DNA from: Heligmosomoides polygyrus polygyrus | Lineage: Eukaryota > Nematoda > Chromadorea > Rhabditida > Heligmosomidae | Assembly (NCBI GenBank): GCA_947396885.1 | Contig: OX377202.1 | Span: forward strand, 78,092,643 to 78,156,642 | DNA length: 64,000 nucleotides | Reading direction: 5' to 3' | Part shown: piece after piece, positions 1 through 12,356 of the stretch | Layout of the letters: each line of letters begins with the position of its first letter | Position numbering within the stretch: the stretch's first letter is position 1 | Notes under the pieces: generated by a model | The model's database searches: none | What the model was told of the DNA's origin: nothing | Seen by the model: the letters and a program-made list of their open reading frames with translations, nothing else | Program-made: the position numbers and the translations under genes

Positions 1-2214
1 ATCCATTGGTTACAAGTAGCTACAAAAACTTAGTAAGCATATAGCGCAGTATAATGAAACAAAGGGTTCAGTGAAGGTTGTGCCATACTGTTCCTCCAAG
101 ATTTAATCAGTGTTCCTGATATTTCAATTTTTAATTTCGTTAGATGTGATATTCATCCATATGGAGCTATACGATTCATTTTTTAATGAAGCATCACGAA
201 TATCTACCATGAGCTGTAATTTTGATTGACTATGGTGACTTATTGAATTGTGACACAAAACTCTTGCTTCGAGAACCATCTAGGAACTATACAGCTGAGT
301 CGCCTTGGGCGTGGGGTTCTAGGCTGGTACATACTGAATATTCCTGTGGAAGGGTGGACCCACCATGATCAGTCATCCAGTTATCATCTTATCGTTAGAT
401 CCCAGAACGAAATCTGAGTACTAGTTCTGTTGATTGTCATGCAAATGCTAATGTTGAGCATGCAGATATTTGTGCAGTCACCAAGTTGTCCATGATGCCA
501 CAGGTTTCTAAAAATATCGAGAGGAATCTCTTTTCTGGTTGCAAAATGATCTAGGTGGCTACTCCAGATTTAGACTTCATCCGAGTCGGTTTCTTAAATG
601 CGGACCTGTAACTAACATCGATTGGTTAAGTCATTTAAGTCAACCTTCAAAAAATATCAGGATCAAAAAGATCAGCGAAAAACCAGTCGCAGGAACTAGA
701 TATGGAAAGACTGCATGCTGAAATAGTGAGATAAGCCCCTGGATTTGTTTTCGTTTATTGCTCAGCCATTGCTAAAGGGTTATCATAGCAATATTATGAA
801 TTCGTGCTTCGTTATGTTATGTTATGATGAGGATGAGCATTAACCTGCGGAAGATTATGCTGGTTGCAAAGTTCTGAGCAAGAAAAGGTGCAATAGAAGC
901 CGCTTCTGACGCCGTTTCAGATGCACTTTTGAAAAAATGTCGAACATGTGTGTCATTTCCGTTTCCGCGTTTCGTATTCCGGTTTCCGGCCAGTTTTGAG
1001 CGTTTCCGTTCCGTCTTTCGTCTTCCGCTTTTTCCAGAAAAATTTCCGCACAGAAGTTTTTCCCTGGTGCAGAAGCTTGAGCTGCATAGAGGAAATAGGA
1101 GAGGCAGTTTGGGAGATATTCAGACGCGTTCCCTCTACTCTTAACTCCGATCCCATGGCTCTATGCATGCAATCTCAAGTAATTCTAGTTGTAATCATAA
1201 TTCTGAGTCATGTGTTTGTACCACCCCTAGTTGCACTTCTCGTTGATTACAGAAAAGCATGGAGAAAAAAGGGCTACAATGTTGGCTAAAAAGTTTTAGT
1301 AACTCTCGTAGTATACCTATGCTTCCCTCGGGCATAGGAGTAGGATCTTCGACTGGACTTTCGACCATATTGTTCAGCGGTATTGAAGATGGCGATGGGA
1401 CTGTCGAAGGGGTGGACGACGAAACTGACGGTTGCCCTAAACATAGACCATTTTCTACAAGAAAATGTTTCTTCAGCTAGGTGTCCCTCTTAAGTCCATC
1501 ACGTTTCAATAAGTGAAGGAGCAGTTTCAATCCTTCACAATTTCCAATTCTTTATAAACTCAACTCGTGCTCGACTTGCATAAGTGATCTCTGTTACGCA
1601 CGTTGAAGGCTGAGGCCCGTTTCTTTTCAGAGAGATGCGGTGTGTGTTCAATATGCCATTCTCAGCTTAATAGCACTGCATTCGCTTCAGGCAAATAATT
1701 AAAACCAACTTCAGCTAAATAATTCTGACAACTAATCAGATTCCGGCAAGCTAATAACAACTGTGTTCTTTCTTCTAATTGGAGTGTGTTCTCGTTCTGA
1801 GAAGATGACTAAAATAAAACAATGGAAACCATACGGCATCGTATAGAAACGCTTATCTTTTGTTTCTACGTACGTCTTCCAACGCCACTGTCCATTGGTC
1901 AAAGGATGTCGCTAGAAAAGTTGCAAGCTAAATATTTCAGATTCCGTCGGTTCCCATGATGTGACCCAATTAGAAAGCCAAGATCTTGTTAAGGTGTGAA
2001 AATTCACTCGCTCTCTGTGGTCTGCCCAGAGTTATGGTTTCATGGGGGAATATAGGCTAGGCTAGTTAGTGTCTCTAAACTATAGCCTACTCATCTTCCA
2101 TAACCACTCCTCGTGCCTGAAGGGAAATTTGTTAACTTAGAGCAATCCCACACTTTAAATTAACTACCTCTGTAGTGCAAAATGTTGGCAGCAGAGACCA
2201 CTCGAGCGCTTGAA
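1..2214. other. No gene recognised
   Basis: Short reading frames on both strands show no recognisable protein and no convincing splice-linked exon. The only structure I see is the pyrimidine-rich TTTCCG block at about 949-1060, listed separately. Confidence 0.5.
949..1060 (+). repeat. TTTCCG-rich low-complexity block
   Basis: The stretch is built from irregular TTTCCG, TTCCG and TTTCGT words on one strand, giving strong pyrimidine skew. It is not a regular tandem array. The overlapping reading frames are by-products of this composition. Confidence 0.5.
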
Positions 2215-2965
2215 TTCACGAGCTACTGCCGGAAACATTATGAAATGCTTCTAATACGATGATTACGCTTGCAAGGTCAGCGAGGTCACCGTGGAGATTC
2301 TCAAAGCGACCTATATAAGGTTGCAAGGCGTTGTCTGGAAAACACCGTAGTGGTTTCCAAATTTTCTGCGGACCTTTGGGTAAGTCAAACATGGCTAAAA
2401 GCTGAAGCGCTCCAGTGCGAGCGGTTAAAGCCCCCACAGAGTTCTGCGGCAGCGCCGCGGCCCTATGCTTAACCATAGGGCAGAGACGCAGAGCTCGCCG
2501 CCGGCGGCGTCCCTGCCCTATCCTTAACCACTGCGGCGAGCGGCGTTGCCGCAGAACTCTGTGGGGGCCTTTACGCAAAACTTGCACCATTACCGTGCTC
2601 AGAAGTATTACTGCAAAAGGTTCGAAGCTTCAATCATTGCTAGAACGCGAGATTTGATGAATTCCTAATAGACGCGAAAAGAGACATTCAAAGAAAGCAT
2701 CCACCAGAAAGACGAGAGTGATATTGGGTGAGCGAGTGGATAGCGCAGCGAACTTGCAGGAGAGCGCTCAAAGGATCAAATCTAGGAGTGGGGTTTATGC
2801 ATTGCTAGAGAAGAATTTTGCAATCTCATCAATGTAGAGTGCACCTAGGGCTCGGCAGGGTTCAGCGTTCGTTTCCGAGCCTCGTTTTAACCTCTTGCAG
2901 GATGTGGACCATCTTTATCGAAAAGAGATACGCTGCTGGTCATTGAACCATGCCTGCCTTCTTGA
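2215..2965 (+). repeat. Decayed repeat, copy 1 of an inverted pair
   Basis: This segment matches the reverse complement of about 3690-4245 over most of its length. Shared landmarks include GTGGAGATTCT, TGGTTTCCAAATTTTCT and TGCAGGATGTGG. The 144-bp insertion at 2428-2571 is absent from the other copy. In the frame that is mostly open in copy 2, this copy has several stops, so it is the more decayed. I do not recognise the family; a former coding region of an unclassified mobile element or an old duplicated gene fragment are both possible. Confidence 0.65.
2428..2571. mobile_element. 144-bp foldback MITE flanked by TA
   Basis: Terminal inverted repeats of about 31 bp start AAG-CCCCCACAGAG and end CTCTGTGGGGGCCTT, reading inward through TTCTGCGGC. 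A TA lies on each side (2426-2427 and 2572-2573). The interior is G+C-rich with smaller palindromes around CCCTATG/CATAGGG. The matching inverted copy at 3690-4245 lacks the insertion and keeps a single TA-containing site at the equivalent place, so it serves as an empty site. TA duplication points to a Tc1/mariner-type mobiliser. It encodes nothing. Confidence 0.75.
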
Positions 2966-3689
2966 GGAAGCTCTCGATAGATGCTGCCCTATGACTTCCT
3001 TCTAACATGTTCTATTAGTTTTGAAAGTGCGTCTCGTAAAGCCTAATTGCGAAAATGATCGACAACTGTTGTTTAATGCATCACGAAGATGTGCTGATCG
3101 CCCTTCGGATTTCTATGGAGAACGCTTTTCTTGTTACTTTTGCTAATTCTACTAGTTGTAAGCAAAACTGAAGTGTTTTACCTATCATGCGTTATTGGTC
3201 GCTTTGCTGCTGATTTTTGTACCGACTACTCTTTCCCTACTCTAAAGGGGTGGGACGCTCCGTTGCAAATATAAACACAAACACTCTGCAGTGTCGGGAA
3301 TTTTTTTCGCAAAGCTTCGTGTAGGGAAAGGGCATTTGAAATACTGATCACAAGTCTGGGATACGTTTTTTGTTGCAGTAGATTATAGTTGGCTACGATG
3401 TATAAGTAGGACATGGATAAGTGAAAGAGTGGAGACAGATTAGCCGCACTCACCCCATTCGTCTATGGACATTATTGTGGTGATGATAACGAATTAGCAC
3501 ACCTTTGCTTATTTTTTGAGTGCTATTTTCAACTCAACATACGACGTTGGAAACGGACTGCAGCCAGGTGAAGAAAACCGCGGTGCAGTTTTTTCGCAGT
3601 ATCTATTTCCAAACCTGACAGTGAACTACGCAGAGGGATCACACATGGACAGCTTCTAACGAGAGCTTCCCCAACAAGACACACATGGT
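2966..3689. other. Spacer between inverted copies, no gene recognised
   Basis: About 720 bp separates the two inverted repeat copies. Reading frames are short and unrecognised. I see no TIRs or tandem structure. Confidence 0.45.
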
Positions 3690-4245
3690 TTAAGGCCAGC
3701 AGCGTATTTCTATTCGACGAAGGCTAGCTTGGCCCACATCCTGCAAGAAGTTAAAACGAGATTGAAGAGCGAACACTGAACCCTGGTTAAAATGCACTCT
3801 ACATAGAAAAAAGGCAAAAACTTTTCTAGCAATACATAAACCTCATTCGCAGATCCGATCCCTTGATCACCATTCTGAAAGTCCGTAGCGTTTTCTATTT
3901 GGCCATCTACTCTCTTTCTCGTTTTCGTGGTAGATGCCTTTCATGAATGTGCCTTCTCGCTTCTAATAGGAATTTCTTGAATTCCACGCTCTAAAAATGA
4001 CTGGAGCTCTAAACCTTTCGCAGTATCATCTCTGAGCACAACAAGGGTATTCCAACCGTTGGTTTTGCGATATCGGTCCGCACTGAAGCGGTACCGTTTT
4101 CTGCCATTTCTGACCTACTCAGGGGTACGAAGAAAATTTGGAAACCACCTCAGTGTTTCCCATACAACGCTCTGCAATCCCATATAGATCGCTTTAAGAA
4201 TCTCCACTGTCACTTCGTTGACATTCCTCATTAGTTCGGTTCATA
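3690..4245 (-). repeat. Decayed repeat, copy 2 of an inverted pair (empty MITE site)
   Basis: On the minus strand a frame of about 89 codons is open except for one stop. It includes stretches such as LKAIYMGLQSVVWETLRWFP and NGWNTLVVLRDDTAKG. Copy 1 carries the same frame with more stops. The length and conservation of this frame suggest a former coding region, but I cannot assign a family. The position equivalent to the MITE in copy 1 reads through without an insertion. Confidence 0.6.
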
Positions 4246-5829
4246 ATAAGAGCTTTAGTGAGAAAAACTGCGGATTTACGCAATCGCTGCGGACACCGAG
4301 TAGTCGAAGACGGTAAGACAAGTGTTCTATCCACTGTTCTAAGACGAGTGATTGTTCGATGTCCAGGGAGTAGTTACGTCCCATTACAAGAGGACTCATC
4401 TTGAACATCATCGCTTGTAGAAATCGCAAACCCAAACGCAATGTGATTCAGAAGCAAAAAACGTCTGTGGAGTTCATGGCTTACGTGATGGCGAAAGGGA
4501 GTCGCGAATTCGTGTCGTCTTCTCTTGGCAATAGCTGTTCAAGTTTTTCAAGGCGTTGGACAGGTCATACACCATTGAGTATCCAGCTGAAGTGAGCGCT
4601 TCGAGTGGCAAAAACGACTGTGAACCAGGAGAACGAATAAGACACAGACAGCAAAACACTTGGCGGCAACACGGCTGGAACTTCAGGGAAGATCGAGTCC
4701 GCCGAAATGAAGGCAAGAAAAGTACTAAGCGGCCCATGGAGAAGACCGAGACGGGAATACGGTGAGATTGAGTGGGTGTGCGCGCGACAGGCAATTACGA
4801 TGGAGAGCCGCTGCAGCTCTTCAGATTCTCGTCGAAACGTCACTAACAGACGGTGCTTCTATTCGGAGCCGATAAGATTCGTCACTACTCACACCACCCT
4901 TCTCCATGTCCTGTCTTCCACAAAAACAATCGAGAGCCTGGACGAATGCTGCGAGAGGGTAACAGTAGGTCGAGCAAGTCACCCCAAGCTGATTGCTCCT
5001 CAAGCGCATATTTCCCTCCACTTATCGGACTTGGGAAGAACGCAGAAAAACAAAAGTTTTCAATCTTCGACCGGTCTAGTCGTAAAATTAAAAACAACGA
5101 GACAATGATCAAGAATACTCACGACGGAATCTAGCTAAATGGCAACGGTCGAAACACGAGCAAGAGCAGCCGAAAGAGGAGAAAAAAGGCGTTTTCATGA
5201 TCTGGTGAAAATCAGTGCACTCGAGCATGTCTTGCGTAGAAGCGTACGTAGTTGGCTAATATGACCGAAGTCATTCCTGAAGAGCTAATTGTTAGCCATA
5301 TTATTCACTCTGCTCCAATGAATCCCTATGCAGAAGAATTTTGCCCAAAAACCTCGACAATTTCAAGAATCAATCAGCGATCTTGAATCGACCAACTGCA
5401 ACATATGTGATAAAAGTGAGCCTTGTTCAGCTTAACACAGGTGATTGTTAAAAAACACTCATATGCATATTTAGTGGATATTGTCCAGTGCTGACAGAGA
5501 TTTAGTATTCAATCGCCCAACTTCTAAATTTGAAACTTCACTCACTCAGAATTGAATTGGCTACTCTTAGGATACGCGTAAAACACTAGACACAGCTTCT
5601 GCACTTATTTTTTCGAAACACTTCCAGTAGCACTATGAGCACGGCTAGGGATGTCTCCCTGTCGCCAAGACCTGATTTGCTCCCGGTTAGGGCACGGAGT
5701 GCATTTTCCTGCCGAAGTCGGCATTACTAAGGGATCACACCCCTTGTCTACGGGCCGTCAGCGCCTCAAGCATTTGAGAACTCATCGGCCACATTGAAAA
5801 AAATATAAGAAGTCATTTGGAAGTGTTGG
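4246..5829. other. No gene recognised
   Basis: Overlapping frames of up to 133 codons occur on both strands around 4470-5130. None shows a domain, a signal peptide or a consistent splice context, and I treat them as chance frames. Confidence 0.4.
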
Positions 5830-6010
5830 TTTGTAGTAGTGCTCTCGCAAAATTTTCGGATATTCGAGTGGTTTTGAATACCCATAATTTTCGAGCATTC
5901 GAATTTTGAATATATTCGAAAAACGCGATTTTTTAACATTCGAATTTGAATACTCAAAATCGAATGAATATCATTCGAATACCTATTCGAATAGGTCATT
6001 CGAGCACAAC
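5830..6010. repeat. TTCGAA/ATTCGAAT palindromic low-complexity block
   Basis: Within about 180 bp the words TTCGAAT, ATTCGAA, TTTGAAT and CGAATGAATAT recur many times in both orientations, making many overlapping small palindromes. The unit is irregular, so it is not a simple microsatellite. No coding content. Confidence 0.6.
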
Positions 6011-6021
6011 TATATGTTGGA

Positions 6022-8640
6022 CCCAACTACTCAACAGGAGTCGGATAAGCCGAGCCCAAACGAAGGAACAGCACTCACTCTTTGGGAAGCACATTGCCGT
6101 TGCGTGGCCTGCCAGGTGCTCGAGAAAATGACCCACTCTATTTCTCCGTCACTGCTTAGCCTGGTGATGACGCGAGCCTTCCCGTCTTGACGCATGCTAA
6201 CATCCACAAGGGCAATGCTGTGAGGAACCTTCTCCAGTGATCGCTCAGGTAATAAAGCCCTCAGATTCATATGGAAGAGGTGACACTTCAATTTTGCATG
6301 GCCAACCTTCCAATATGCCACCTTGTAATAAAGTGATTGTTTAGAAACGCTTTAATTATAAGGGCAGATTATTTTTTGCTAGCATCTTCATACATTATTC
6401 TTCACACAACAACTCGGGGCTCAAAATATGGAATCTCACCTCGACTTCAGTAAAACTAAACTGCATCGATCACGTGAAAAACTTTCTAACCTCGTCCCTT
6501 TGAAAGCAAAATTCAGAATTAGTGGAACCCGAGAAAGTAGATTCAGTGGTATAATCTGGGTAGGAAAAATGGAAGGTCACACGTAGTGTGAGAGCTAAGC
6601 ACTGACCATGAAGCACTGGCTGAGCAGCCTTAAAGCAAGGATGTAAAAGGTGGTGCAGCCCGGGTATCGAACTCTTGTTCATGAGAGCATGTGTTTCACA
6701 CTATCATGTTTTCAGCCTTTCTCTCCCCAACTAGGACTCCAGTTTTGGAGCAGGGGAAGAAATGAGGATACCATGGTTGTACTTTCTGCCACACGTCTTA
6801 TTTATTTCTATCATAATTTAAGTGAGAATATCAGGTAGACCACGCCACCCAATTCAGCTTTTACCCGGACCTCATTCGAATAAGAGATCATACAGGTTGG
6901 TTTATTGCAACGAAATTAAGCTGCCTTATTAGAAATTAAAAAAAAATTACATTGAGCAACATGCAGACTGGTATGGAGCACATCCTTAGTGTCCTTGGAA
7001 CTGGCTACTCTTACTAGAAAGTAGTGCGCTATCACGTGAAACCACCATTCATCTTTTCAAAAACCCTAAAGCTGACCTGAGGTACATATCCTAGGAAGAC
7101 CAATAATGTACTTAATGTTGCCTCTGGCAAACCTGACGGTATGCAAATAACGGCTGCGCATTGCAAGCGGAGTGTAAAGCGGCCATTAGGTCTGAAAGCT
7201 CTTATCACGCCAGGAGTGGCTTCTCATGAATAACGCTGCTTCTGTAAAGCTACGGACTCGGTCCGAAGGCTTCACCATAAGTCACTATGCATAACAAATA
7301 GTGTCCTTAATTTTACTAAATTTCCCTATTCTTATCATTTTTATAGAGCTGAGATTTGCTCCAATACTTATGGGCCACCCTGTATGCAGAGCGGTGGGTG
7401 GTTCAGCAGAAAAAAACAGGTCTCGCTGAATTCTCGTATGTATGTAGTATACGCATGGTTTTCTCGCGCTCAATTGCGATAGCGCCAGAGCAGTTCCATC
7501 TACAAAATATAGAGGTAACCTATACTTTCATGAAAGAGTGCGTGAAAATGAAAGTTTTGGTTATGCATGATGACACCGTTTGGTGACATCTTAGTCCACA
7601 AACAGCCTCGCACTGCACATCATGTCGTCGTTGTTGATCCAGTTGTTTGTCTACTTAGCGCTTCAAAATTAGACTAAAACATTCGACAGCTGATGGGTCG
7701 TCCAAAGCCCCTCATTGACCACCCTTATCCAGAGAAATTCTAAACGTTCCCTACACTGAAGTGCTTCACTAAAAATGAGTTTGGCCTTTCAAACGATGAA
7801 GAGACAGAACTGCGTCGCAATAACAGGAACAATGTCAAGGTTGGAAGAAAGCGAAAGCTGTTCCGTCGGTATAAATCCTACACTTCAAATATAACAAAAA
7901 GAGCTCACCTATGACGGGGAAGGAAACCATGTCGGGAAAAAGGGACGAATGCCCACGGTACTGCGGGCAGTGGCGTAACCGATGAATGCGTTCATCGAGC
8001 GGAGCGACGAAGACAGATCAACGCTGGGTGATCATGTTCGACTTGGCACTCGGATTCCAAAACATCGACTTCTGCATGGAAATGGGTTTCCAGAGCTGCT
8101 CCATTCGCATATTCAGCTGTTTTTTAGCAACGGAAGTGGGCCATCTTCGCCTAAGAGTAGTGTGTAGTGTCCACATGAGACGCACGTCCTAAGCTTTCAT
8201 TGCACGTTCACGAGACGCGTGCAGCCCAGCTGTAATGTGGCATCGGCCCTGTGGCTGTGATGTGCTACAGGTAACAAACTTTGTAACCCATTTTTGTTAC
8301 AGTCATGAAGACAGCACGTTCAGGGAAGTGCGTAGCCGAATATCAAACCTCACAAATCTTCTTTATATGGAACCGTAGTAAACCTGATACTGTGAACGAT
8401 CTCATTGTCCGAAGACAGAGTGTGCTTTTCACTTCAAATTTTAGGACTCGTCGAAAATCGTCCAGATGGGATTTCCTTCAAAACTACATAAGATTCTTTA
8501 TCACCTAAAATCATGGTTGCCGGACGATAGTCAAGCACTTTCTGTTGAATGATAGGACATAGCCATGCAATAGCCATGCACAGAACCGTTGGCTCGCATT
8601 TAAGAGACAATGTGACAGATTTTCATCTTTTCATTGTCTT
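6022..8640. other. No gene recognised
   Basis: Short frames only. The minus-strand frame at 6031-6321 looks mildly protein-like, but I find no domain and no supporting neighbours. No tandem array or TIR pair stands out. Confidence 0.4.
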
Positions 8641-9254
8641 CATTTTCAGTTCATTTGGAAAATAACCTCCTAGGTAACCACAGGTGGAAACAAGGCCGAG
8701 TTGCTCGAGCGGGCGCCAGCAACTTCTGCGCTCTGTCGCGTGCCAGAGTGCTCCAATGGATCCCCCTCGCTAGAGAGACTCGAAGAGCGGCATATCGTTC
8801 GTTCAGAGTTTCATGAAGAAGTCCGACCAACGTGTTGGTGGGGGTCTTGATGTTCTCTTGACATCCAGCGAAATCCAGTCGGCGACGGTTCTCGTCCAGC
8901 CGGTGCCTGCGAAGCGCATCAGTGGCCGGCCCACCTAGTTTTCGACAACTTCTCCATGCGACAGCATCTCTAATCTTGGAACGTCGTCGAAACTCGGAAT
9001 TCCAGAGGCCTTCTCTCACTTGCGTTAGTGGTATCACTCCGAGCATCGTCCTCTCGATTCCACGCTATGCTACGCTAATCGCGTGTTTATCCTTCTTCCA
9101 TATGTCTCTGAGACACGGTCTCTGAGACACGTATTAGGCAGGAAGAACAGTGGAGTGGAATAGATGGGCACGGAGTCCAATCGTCTCCTTCACGACTTCT
9201 TCGACGTCTTGAAAGCTCCCCAAGCTACTCCCTTCCTCCTGCCCAGCTCCAGCG

Positions 9255-9617
9255 CTATGTCGATGGGCATGTTGACTTCGCAACAAGATACACGTAGCTG
9301 GAGCGCACGAAGATGTTGGTTTCGTTGAGCGAGAATGGGCCATCAGAAACTTGTCCGTCCCTCATGAACATCGTCTTCGTAAGATTCAGCTGCGGTGCAA
9401 CGTTCCCACATACACGATCGGAGTCGGCCAGCATTTGCTCCTCCTGGCTGATGCTCGGTGTTATGAGCACGATGTCGTCAGCGAAGCGAAGATGGTGCAG
9501 TTGCCAGCCGTCAATCTTTACTCCAATGTCTTCCATTCTGTTTGCGCGTGACGTTTTCGAGGGTGGCGCAGAAGAGCTTAGGAAAAACCTCTGGGAACAC
9601 ATACACAAAAACCTCAC
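9255..9617 (-). pseudogene. RTE reverse transcriptase fragment with FADD motif
   Basis: The frame contains LHHLRFADDIVLITPSI, the catalytic FADD loop of RTE-clade reverse transcriptases, followed by the region ending in SSYVYL. Upstream palm motifs are missing, so the enzyme cannot be complete. The downstream part continues in another frame at about 9134-9343 (VVKETIGLRAHLFHSTVLPA), showing a frameshift. Confidence 0.8.
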
Positions 9618-10351
9618 ACATTCTACGGCATGCGTAGTTAGCCTATAGAGTGATTTGCAACGGCGAGCCCATTAACAAGCGACAATGTTATCCTTCGCAC
9701 ACAGCAAGAAGATGGGACGATAGTTCTAAATGTCTACACGTCCTCCGTCTTGTACAGAAAGGAGCCGCGCCAGTCTGTTGATGAGCGCTGGCGGAAGGTT
9801 TCCCAGGTGTCCGGGAGTAATCCTGTCGGGACAGGGTGATGGACGTTTCTTCACCGACGAGATGGCGTGTCGGATCTGGGAAGGAAGAACAGAGAGGACT
9901 ACGCATCCATCCTGCGGAAGATGGCATGGGGCAGATGGATGTGGCTATCGAGAAGATCGGAGCAGGTGTCGTGGATGACTTTCTCCATGGTCCCTATGGA
10001 AGAGGTGACGGTTCCGTCAGAACGTCGGAGAGTGATCATCTTGGTCTTGAAGTTGACGAAGTTCCGGCGGGCATTGTGGGTGCCCAACCCTGCCTCTGCT
10101 GCTTCAGCTAACACTTTCGCCCTTCTCTCCTTGAGATCTTCCTTTATCGCCGCTCTACATAGCTTCGCAAGCTCGGACGTCAGCTGCCTGATGCTCGTGC
10201 TGCTCCACGCTGGCGAATCAGCTCGATAGTTTCTTTCCGGAGACAGACGTCTCTTGGTGGTCTTCAAACTCTCGACTCCCTTAGCACTATCGCGGAGATG
10301 GTGCACGAAGTGGTAGTATTCCACATCGACGTTGTCCATGACGGCATCTTC

Positions 10352-11191
10352 TCAAAGGCCGGCAAGAGAAATGTAGAGGTCCCAGTTCATGGTCGTTCTG
10401 GGACCCCTCTTTTTGAAGTTCGCGGCCTTCTCTCCTTTACGCGAAAAGCGAAACTTAGCGCGAAGAAGGCGGTGGTCCGATCCCGTGTAGAACTTGGGGA
10501 CAACGGAAACGTCGGTCAGGCAATAATTGCGGTTGAAGATGATGTTGTAGATCTCGTTGTGGAACTGGCCACCGGGGGATTCCCAGGTCCATCGTAGAGA
10601 GGGAGGCTTCTGGAACTGTGAGCTTCCATGGATGGTTTTGGTCGACATGATAAACTCAGACAGCCTTTCACCTTGCTCGTTCCACTCCATGTGGGTTCCG
10701 ATGTGAAGTTCTTCCGGCGACCTTCGCGGTCCCATCTTGGCGTTGAAGTCGCCGACGATCACCTTGTAGAAGGTGTGGTCTTCCTTATACAACTTCTCCA
10801 GCTTCACGTCGAAGGCTTCGACCTCTTCGTCGTCGTAGTCGGATGTTGGGGCATACGCGACGAATACAGTCAAAGCTGGCACGGAGCCACATCGCTTTAG
10901 TCGCAGACGTCCGATTCGGGTTGTCGCAGACTCGTACGAATCGATGTTCATGTCCAAGTGCGTGTTGACGAGGCCACCAACGCCGCCTACTCCCCTGCTG
11001 TCGCATGTTCCGAGGAACAGTTCTTCTCCGGAATTGTAGGCGGCGTTTAGGGGGTGGTTTCTTCTCGTCTCGATCAGTTCGATGACGTCGTACTTGATCT
11101 TCCCGGCTTGCATCATCAGGACCTCGACGGATGCTTCCGATGTGAATGTGCGAGAGTTATAAGTACAGATCGTCATCCTAGTCCTTCTCAA
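10352..11191 (-). pseudogene. RTE endonuclease domain (EEP fold), catalytically damaged
   Basis: This 279-codon frame covers the endonuclease/exonuclease/phosphatase domain that nicks target DNA for target-primed reverse transcription. Visible motifs in order are the catalytic Glu in LIETRR (about residue 42), VAYAPTSDYDDEEVEAF, VIVGDFNAKMG and TGSDHRLLRAKFRFS. The usual Asp of the DHII-type motif is replaced: the frame reads NEIYNIIF, so an active-site residue is probably lost. The frame ends before the RT, which continues in other frames. Confidence 0.82.
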
Positions 11192-11306
11192 TTTGCGCAG
11201 CCTGGTTAGGCCCTGAGATTTTAGCAGCCTCTCCGTACTCGTCTTTCACATCGATGCAGAAATGGAGGCACTTTCGGGGTCAGGGAAATAAAGCCCTTTA
11301 GTGGAC

Positions 11307-12345
11307 CCTTAGGCCTATGTTATACTTCGACGCTGCGATCCGTCACCGACAGCCCATCATCGACGTCGCCGACGCCAACGTCGTCGACAGATTCTGTGAC
11401 GGCGTCGGCGACGTCGTCGGCAAGAGAGCATCGGAGCGTATTTTTAGCATCGGAGCGCAGTGTACTAATAGAAGTAGGGGCAGTGTTGAGCATTTAACGA
11501 CTATTGGTTTACCGATTGACGAATTTACCAACCTTTTCATTAAATTTCTTTATCGGAGTTTAGCAAAGGTCTTTCTCGTTAAATCGCATTGAAATTAAAT
11601 TTACGCAGAATTTTGGAAATTCTCAGGAAAATTTATCTCTTAATTAATGTAAATTGTATTTCGAAGAAGCCCTTCGTAGAGGTTTGCAGTATCATTTGAG
11701 AAAGCGAGGAAACACTACCTATTTGAATCAGTTTCTCTAACGCTGTTTCGAATATCTCTGTTTCAAGGCGTCTTTCTTAATTTGGCTGCTCCGCATCCGT
11801 TTTTCGCAATTCTTCACCGTTCTTCACGTTCTCTTCACGTTTTCAGTTTTCTTCACAGTTTTAGGTTGTGTTACTTGCTGTACAAGATTACGAAAAGATC
11901 TAGAAAACGCGAATAAAACGGGGTGGAACGACGGAATAACGAAGAAGGGTGACAAAGGGTAGGGAACGTAAGGATTAGGCTCACATTCCCTCCCCAAACA
12001 CTCAGTGTTCCAGCAAGCTGAACGGATTTTCGCACAGCATTAGGCAATGGTTGTGAAACTAACCATAAAAGAACGTTGAGAGTAAAAATGACACTATTGG
12101 TGTCTTCAGGACGGGCGTTTTGCACTTCTCGATTTCGTAATTCGAGGTCCGGTGGGCATGATGGCACTGCCAGGAACGAAGAACCAACTCAAAATCAAAA
12201 TACTCCATCGGAGCACATTTTCTGCCACCCATGGATGACGTCGTCGACGCGTCTTTGGCGCGTCGCCGACGCAGTGCGTAGCAGCCCGCAAAACACAGCG
12301 TAAGCGACGTCGGCGACGCGTCACCGAAGTATAACATTGGCCCTA
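11307..12345. mobile_element. Non-autonomous TIR element with GACGTCGGCGACG subterminal repeats
   Basis: The left end reads TAGGCCTATGTTATACTTCG. The right end, reverse complemented, reads TAGGGCCAATGTTATACTTC, giving imperfect terminal inverted repeats about 1 kb apart. Just inside both ends are many GACGTCGGCGACG and GTCGCCGACG words. The A+T-richer middle holds no transposase. I could not resolve the target duplication; TA or TTA fits. Confidence 0.6.
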
Positions 12346-12356
12346 GTGGGGCAGAC

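Larger units (their letters stand above)
8651..11191 (-). mobile_element. RTE-type non-LTR retrotransposon, internally deleted
   Basis: Reading on the minus strand there is an apurinic-type endonuclease domain (10352-11191), a linker (9899-10339), then reverse transcriptase pieces, and a C-terminal region at 8651-9046 containing RRRSKIRDAV and LNERYAALRV, typical of nematode RTE elements. The RT palm is incomplete. IRHAISSVKKRPSPCPDRI and NYRPIFLLCA survive in other frames near 9700-9900, then the sequence jumps to the FADD region at 9255-9617. Frameshifts, stops and the missing middle of the RT make it a dead copy. Confidence 0.88.

Noticed and set aside
4707..5108. A 133-codon plus-strand frame overlapping several others
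   Set aside because: Overlapped by frames on both strands, no consistent codon pattern or motif; treated as chance.
6031..6321. A 96-codon minus-strand frame with VDVSMRQDGKARVITRLSSD
   Set aside because: No domain, no neighbours and no second copy in the window; too little to call a gene.
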